Below are positions 45,607-49,822 of a DNA stretch of 49,822 bases, piece after piece. Source of the DNA: DASWHK01 sp036398215. Its GTDB lineage: Bacteria > Acidobacteriota > UBA890. Positions within the stretch are counted from its first letter, which is position 1. The number at the start of each line of letters is the position of its first letter. The position numbers and the translations under genes were made by a program. The stretch covers positions 1 to 49,822 of the forward strand of contig DASWHK010000016.1 of the NCBI GenBank assembly GCA_036398215.1, read 5' to 3'. The notes beneath the pieces are model-generated. The model did not search any database and had not been told where the DNA came from. It saw only the letters and a list, made by a program, of their open reading frames with translations.

Positions 45607-48335
45607 GCGGGCGGGGCGATTGGCCGTGGCTACTCGTGCGCGGGTACTACCGGCTGCTCCTGTGCGCGTACCCGCGGGACTTTCGCCGGGAGGAAGGCGA
45701 GGAGGCGGCGCGTGTCTTCGTCGAAGCGTGCCGCGGGAGCCGGCGCGAGCGGGGAGTCGCGAGCCTGTTGCGGCGCCTCGCGACAGCGCTGTTCGAGGTG
45801 CCGTGGCGCGGCTTGGGAGAGCGATGGGCGCTGGCGCGCGCGGCGCGGCGAACGAGGTCACCGGGGGGTAGCTCGCGGTCGCCGCAGCCCCCCGAGCGGC
45901 ACGACGGATGGAAAGCTCGCTCGCTGTTTTCCGGCGTGGCAAGAGACCTGCGCCACACGTTGCGTTCCTTGCGCCATCAACCGGCGTTCGCCCTGGCAGT
46001 CGTGGCGACCCTGGCCCTCGGTATCGGCGCCAACACCGCGATGTTCAGCGTCATCGACGCCACGCTGCTGCGGCCGTTCGATTTCCCGGACGCGGACCGC
46101 GTGGTGTACGTCAGCGCCCAGCGGCTCGACGAGGAGCGCGGCCGCAATCCGACCCTCGAGGAGCTGTGGCTCTGGACACCGAGGGTCGACGCCATTGAGC
46201 GCGTCGAGGCATACGACGTCTACTCGGTCCCCTATGTGACTGACGAAGGGGCGATCTGGGTGCTCCTGCACCAGGCGACTCCGGGCTACCTCGACGCCAT
46301 GGAAGTCGAGCCGCTGATCGGGCGCTTGCTCCGCCCCGACGATGCACGGCCGGATGCCGTGCCCGTTACGGTCATCGCCGAGACCGTTTGGAGGCGGCAC
46401 CTTTCGTCGAATCCGGCCGCGATCGGCGCCACCGTGACGCTGGGGGCGACGCTCTACACCGTCGTGGGCGTGGTCCCGGACGCGCCCGGGGGGCGCAACG
46501 ATCGCTTCTACGTTCCTCTCTCCTGGACCGGACCGGAGGCGCCTAGGACCTACGTGCGCGGCATCGCGTGGCTGAGGTCGGGAACCTCCGCGGCAGAGGC
46601 GGCGGCGCAGTTGCGCGGTGTGTCCCTGACCGAAGACGAGGCCGGTGTCCGGTGGGTCGGTGACCTGCAGCCGCCCGGGAACATCTTCTGGCGATCCGGC
46701 GAGCTGCGCCTTGCCCTGCTGTCGCTGATGGGCACGGTGTTTCTCGTGCTGGCGATCGCCTGCGTCAACGTCGCCAACCTGATGATGGCGCGCGGCAGCT
46801 CGCGACAAGGGGAGCTGGCGCTGCGCTCGGCCCTCGGCGCGAGCGGCGCTCGCCTTGCCCGGCTGCTGCTGGTCGAGAGCATGGGCCTGGCGGCCATCGG
46901 TGGCCTGTTCGGGGTGCTCGTCGCGTGGGGAACCGTCGCCCTCATCAAGACCCAGGACCCCGGCTTCGCGCAACTCAGAGACCGGCTCGACGCCGTGCGC
47001 ATCGATGGTTTCGTGCTCGCCTACGCCACGTTGATCGCCCTGGCCACCGGTCTCGCCTTCGGCCTGGTGCCGGCATGGCGCACCGCTTCGGCGCCGCAGC
47101 GACAGACGCTGCAGCGCGCCGACCCGCGCGGCGGGCGAGGGCGCAGCCGCGGCCTGCTCGTGACCGCCGAGACCGCGCTCGGCGTGCTGCTGCTGATTGC
47201 CGCCGGCCTGGTATCGCGCGCCTTTCTCGAGATTCGTTTCACCGATCCGGGCTTCGCCGCCGATCGCATCCTGTCGGTGCGCCTGGCGCTGCCCAACGAG
47301 CGTTACCCGAGCGCCGAGCGAAAGTCGGCGTTTTACGACGCGCTGCTGGCGCGCGCGGCGCGATTGCCGGGCGTCGAGGAGGCTTCGATCGGCTACGGCG
47401 CCCTGCCACCATTCGAGCTCGGTGCAATGGGCGCATTGGAGCGGGCCGGGAGCGGCGCAGTGGACGAGAATTTCTTTGTCTCCGTGATCTTCGCCCGCCC
47501 GGAGTACTTTCGATTGATGGGGATTCCCCTGCAGGCCGGGCGCGGGCTCGAGGCCGCGGACCTGCGCGAGGAGCGATCGGCGGGCGATCGCTCGGTCGTC
47601 GTGAGTCGCGCCCTGGCGCAGCGGCTGCAACCGGATGGCAACGCGGTCGGGACGCGCTTCCGGATCTCCGGTTTTCGCGACGACCGGTGGAGCCGGGTGG
47701 TCGGCATCGTCGGCGACGTGTCGGGAAGGGACCTGCTTTCCGCTTGTACGCAGTGCGGTTGGCAGCTCTACCTGCCGCTCGAACCCGAACGCAGGTACAC
47801 CGAGGTGCTGCTGCGCCTGGCCGAAGGCGTCCCGCCTCCCACCGCCGGCCTGCGCGAGGCGATCAAGGACCTCGACCCGCTGGTGCCGTCCAACGACGAG
47901 CTCGAGACCGCGGCGGCCGGCTTGCAGCGCTTCCGCGGCGAGCCGCGCTTTCGCGCCGTGCTGTTCGGCAGCTTCGCCGCCCTCGCCGTCGTTCTCGCCG
48001 CGCTGGGGATCTTCGGCGTGGTCGCCTACACGGTCAGCCAGCGCACGCGCGAGATGGGCATCCGGCTGGCGCTGGGGGCGCGGCCGGAGGAAGTCCGCCG
48101 GCTCGCCGTAATCCAGGGGATGGTCCCGGTGATCGCCGGCATCGTCCTGGGCGTCGCAGGCGCCCTCGCCGCCGGCAGGCTGATGGCGGGATTGCTCTAC
48201 GGCGTCAGCCCCGCCGACCCGCTGACCTTCGTGGCCACGGTGACGGCCTTTGTCGCCATCGCCGCGCTGGCGACCTGGATACCGGCCTCTCGCGCGACCC
48301 GCGTCGATCCGGTCATCGCGCTGCGCAGCGAATGA
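45603..48335 (+). CDS. ADOP-family (MacB/FtsX-type) ABC transporter permease, module 2
   Basis: A 910-residue membrane protein, GTG start overlapping the PadR stop. N-terminal ADOP leader (YYRLLLCAYPRDFRREEGEEA) then the hallmark DLRHTLRSLRHQPAFALAVVATLALGIGANTAMFSVIDATLLRPF. Two copies of helix plus MacB-type periplasmic domain plus three-helix FtsX bundle follow; IACVNVANLMMARGSSRQGELALRSALGASGARLARL and GVVAYTVSQRTREMGIRLALGARPEEVRRL are the two FtsX cores. No ATPase gene adjacent. Similar in plan to the protein at 29965 but with diverged external domains. 48336-48524 downstream shows only a small hairpin, CGATGT-AATCA-ACATCG near 48410. Confidence 0.9.
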   Translation: MSGRGDWPWLLVRGYYRLLLCAYPRDFRREEGEEAARVFVEACRGSRRERGVASLLRRLATALFEVPWRGLGERWALARAARRTRSPGGSSRSPQPPERHDGWKARSLFSGVARDLRHTLRSLRHQPAFALAVVATLALGIGANTAMFSVIDATLLRPFDFPDADRVVYVSAQRLDEERGRNPTLEELWLWTPRVDAIERVEAYDVYSVPYVTDEGAIWVLLHQATPGYLDAMEVEPLIGRLLRPDDARPDAVPVTVIAETVWRRHLSSNPAAIGATVTLGATLYTVVGVVPDAPGGRNDRFYVPLSWTGPEAPRTYVRGIAWLRSGTSAAEAAAQLRGVSLTEDEAGVRWVGDLQPPGNIFWRSGELRLALLSLMGTVFLVLAIACVNVANLMMARGSSRQGELALRSALGASGARLARLLLVESMGLAAIGGLFGVLVAWGTVALIKTQDPGFAQLRDRLDAVRIDGFVLAYATLIALATGLAFGLVPAWRTASAPQRQTLQRADPRGGRGRSRGLLVTAETALGVLLLIAAGLVSRAFLEIRFTDPGFAADRILSVRLALPNERYPSAERKSAFYDALLARAARLPGVEEASIGYGALPPFELGAMGALERAGSGAVDENFFVSVIFARPEYFRLMGIPLQAGRGLEAADLREERSAGDRSVVVSRALAQRLQPDGNAVGTRFRISGFRDDRWSRVVGIVGDVSGRDLLSACTQCGWQLYLPLEPERRYTEVLLRLAEGVPPPTAGLREAIKDLDPLVPSNDELETAAAGLQRFRGEPRFRAVLFGSFAALAVVLAALGIFGVVAYTVSQRTREMGIRLALGARPEEVRRLAVIQGMVPVIAGIVLGVAGALAAGRLMAGLLYGVSPADPLTFVATVTAFVAIAALATWIPASRATRVDPVIALRSE

Positions 48336-48524
48336 CGTCATCGATATCGTGACCCACCAGAGACGAACCTGGCGACGGACGCGCAGGTCGTTGTTCCCGC
48401 TCCTCGACGATGTAATCAACATCGCCGTCGTCGCGGCGCCTTGCATCTGGCCTTTTCTCGCCGCAACCAGACCCATCGCACCACGGCCTCCTAGACCAGG
48501 CGTAGGCCAGCCCCAACGCCTTCG

Positions 48525-49822
48525 TCAGCCGCCGATCGCGATGAGGCTCTGATCGGTGCGCACGAAGATGCGGCCGTTCGAGATCGCCGGCGAGGCGATG
48601 ATTCGCTCGCCGAGGTCGTTGCGCGAGAGGACGCGGGGCGACGGGCCGGCCTCGAGCACGACGCCTTCCCCGGTCTCCGAGAACAGGTAGACCTTGCCGT
48701 CGCCGCCGACCGGCGAGGACGCGAAGATGCCGCCGACGCGCTCTTGCCAAAGGCGCCGGCCGCTGGCCGGATCGGTGACGGTCACGATGCCGTTACCGTT
48801 CGCCATGTAGATGTGGCCGTCGTAGAACAGCAGCGACGAGATGTACGGCGCGCCGGTCGGCACGCGCCACAGAACGTGCTCGTCGCCGAGCTGGCCGCGA
48901 CCTCCCAGGCGGATGGCCATGTAGGGCCCGGAACGATAGCCGCGGCTGGTGTACAGGATGCCGCCGGCGTGCGTTGCCACGCCGATCGGGAAGCGGTTGG
49001 GCTCGCCGGTGAACCAGAGCAGCTCGCCGGTGTCGGGATCAAACGACTCCAGCCGCTCGGACGAGTTGACGATCAGCTCGTCGCCGTTCGGCCCCGGCAC
49101 CACCATCGGCGTGCTGTGGGAGCTGAGGCTGGCGCCGCGGTCGAGGCTGCGCTGCTCCTCGCCGGTGAGCTTGTCGATCCACAACAGCTTCGCCTCCCGC
49201 CCGTGATCTGACAGGAGAACGAGGGAATCGCCGTAGAGGGTCGGCGAGCTGGCGTGCCCCCACTGGATCTCAAAGGAGTAGCGCTCACCGAGGTGTCGCT
49301 GCCAGATCTCGGCGCCGCCGGCAACGTCGAGCGCGACGAGCTGCCCGGTCCCAAACCAGGCATAGACGCGCTCGGCGTCGGTCACCGGGCTCGGGCTCGC
49401 CAGGTTGTGCTTGTCGTGCACCGGGGGGAGCGGGCCGCGCGCCGCGACCACGTGCTCCCACAGCAAGCGACCATCGGATCGGTCGTATCCGGCGACGGCG
49501 AACTCGACCGTCGGATCGGGCCTCGTTGCCGCCTCTCCGCCCAGCGGCCGCTCCATCGAGGGATCGACCTCGGGATCGCGCACCAGCGTGGGGTGCGTTC
49601 CCGGGGCACGCTCGCCGCGGCCGAGCTGGTAGGTCACGAACACCCGCTCGCCGGCAACCACCGGCGATGAGACCCCGAGGCCGTTGATCGGCGACTTCCA
49701 CGCCAGGTTGGCGTCTTCGCTCCAGGTGACCGGGAGCGACGCGCCCTCGGCAACGCCCGTGCCGTGGGGGCCGCGCCACTGCGGCCAATCCTGGGAGGCG
49801 TTCGCCGGCTCTTGGGGTGAGG
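48525..49822 (-). CDS. PQQ-type (BamB-like) beta-propeller protein, 5' end outside the window
   Basis: At least 432 residues, still open at the right edge. DWPQWRGPHGTG near the visible start and blades such as SSPVVAGERVFVTY, YAWFGTGQLVALDVAGGAEIWQRHLGE, SSPTLYGDSLVLLSDHG and VTDPASGRRLWQERVGGIFASSPVGGDGKVYLFSETG are typical of PQQ-like eight-bladed propellers. WPQWRGP proteins are common exported proteins in Acidobacteriota and Planctomycetota; some are dehydrogenases, most are uncharacterised. Without the N-terminus the export signal cannot be seen. No PQQ-dehydrogenase disulfide or active-site Asp is evident, so a binding or scaffold role is more likely. Confidence 0.85.
   Translation of the reverse strand, partial: SPQEPANASQDWPQWRGPHGTGVAEGASLPVTWSEDANLAWKSPINGLGVSSPVVAGERVFVTYQLGRGERAPGTHPTLVRDPEVDPSMERPLGGEAATRPDPTVEFAVAGYDRSDGRLLWEHVVAARGPLPPVHDKHNLASPSPVTDAERVYAWFGTGQLVALDVAGGAEIWQRHLGERYSFEIQWGHASSPTLYGDSLVLLSDHGREAKLLWIDKLTGEEQRSLDRGASLSSHSTPMVVPGPNGDELIVNSSERLESFDPDTGELLWFTGEPNRFPIGVATHAGGILYTSRGYRSGPYMAIRLGGRGQLGDEHVLWRVPTGAPYISSLLFYDGHIYMANGNGIVTVTDPASGRRLWQERVGGIFASSPVGGDGKVYLFSETGEGVVLEAGPSPRVLSRNDLGERIIASPAISNGRIFVRTDQSLIAIGG

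Noticed and set aside
45858..48476. 872-codon minus-strand open frame
   Set aside because: Opposite to the ADOP permease, no motifs; shadow frame.

Overview
The window is GC-rich (roughly 70% by eye), densely coded bacterial DNA with many NTGA stop/start overlaps. The best taxonomic clue is two PadR-regulator / ADOP-permease pairs (29591-32586 and 45232-48335). Acidobacterial duplicated orphan permeases next to a PadR gene are a hallmark of Acidobacteriota, so I infer a member of that phylum; the class cannot be told from sequence reading alone. No rRNA, tRNA, CRISPR array or transposase gene was seen.

Layout. 1-2325: the end of an ACT-domain gene and a secreted YVTN-type beta-propeller protein on the minus strand. 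2745-8208: a SYLF lipid-binding protein, then a compact operon of phenylacetyl-CoA epoxygenase-like subunits (PaaA, PaaD N-half, PaaB, PaaC, separate PaaD zinc-ribbon half) ending in a GNAT/GNAT-like/cNMP-binding fusion. 8329-11235: a free-standing CBS pair, an osmoprotectant-type ABC ATPase and a lipoprotein binding-domain/permease fusion. 11263-14914: a rimB-rimK-desuccinylase trio and a zinc alcohol dehydrogenase. 15119-23189: an MscS channel, a beta-lactamase-like/VanX fusion, a YdeI protein, a VOC remnant, a serine hydrolase and a CocE-type hydrolase. 23208-29099: a broken toxin with an intact CopG antitoxin, a BlaR1/BlaI sensor pair and a lipoprotein amidohydrolase. 29591-36866: PadR/ADOP module 1, an NHL-propeller lipoprotein, a remnant TPR gene and a GT-C/TPR membrane protein. 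36866-44924: three large secreted proteins. 44922-48335: a small terminal-inverted-repeat element and PadR/ADOP module 2. 48525-end: a PQQ-type beta-propeller protein.

Two things stand out. First, the three large exported proteins at 36866-44924 have unrelated N-terminal regions but end in the same domain of about 190 residues. It carries an invariant Tyr-Cys-[Leu/Val]-Glu and, 59-61 residues later, an invariant His-Ser-x-x-Gln-Trp-[Ala/Gly]-Ile-Trp. Cys plus a Gln in a [T/V]QxAIW-like context is the signature of thioester-forming adhesin domains of Gram-positive bacteria, so this may be an undescribed thioester-like family in a Gram-negative phylum. Second, at least eleven short tandem duplications (12-134 bp period) lie between 2.2 and 29.3 kb, almost all at gene boundaries. 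Several copy a whole stop/RBS/start junction and keep the NTGA overlap, creating coupled mini-ORFs.
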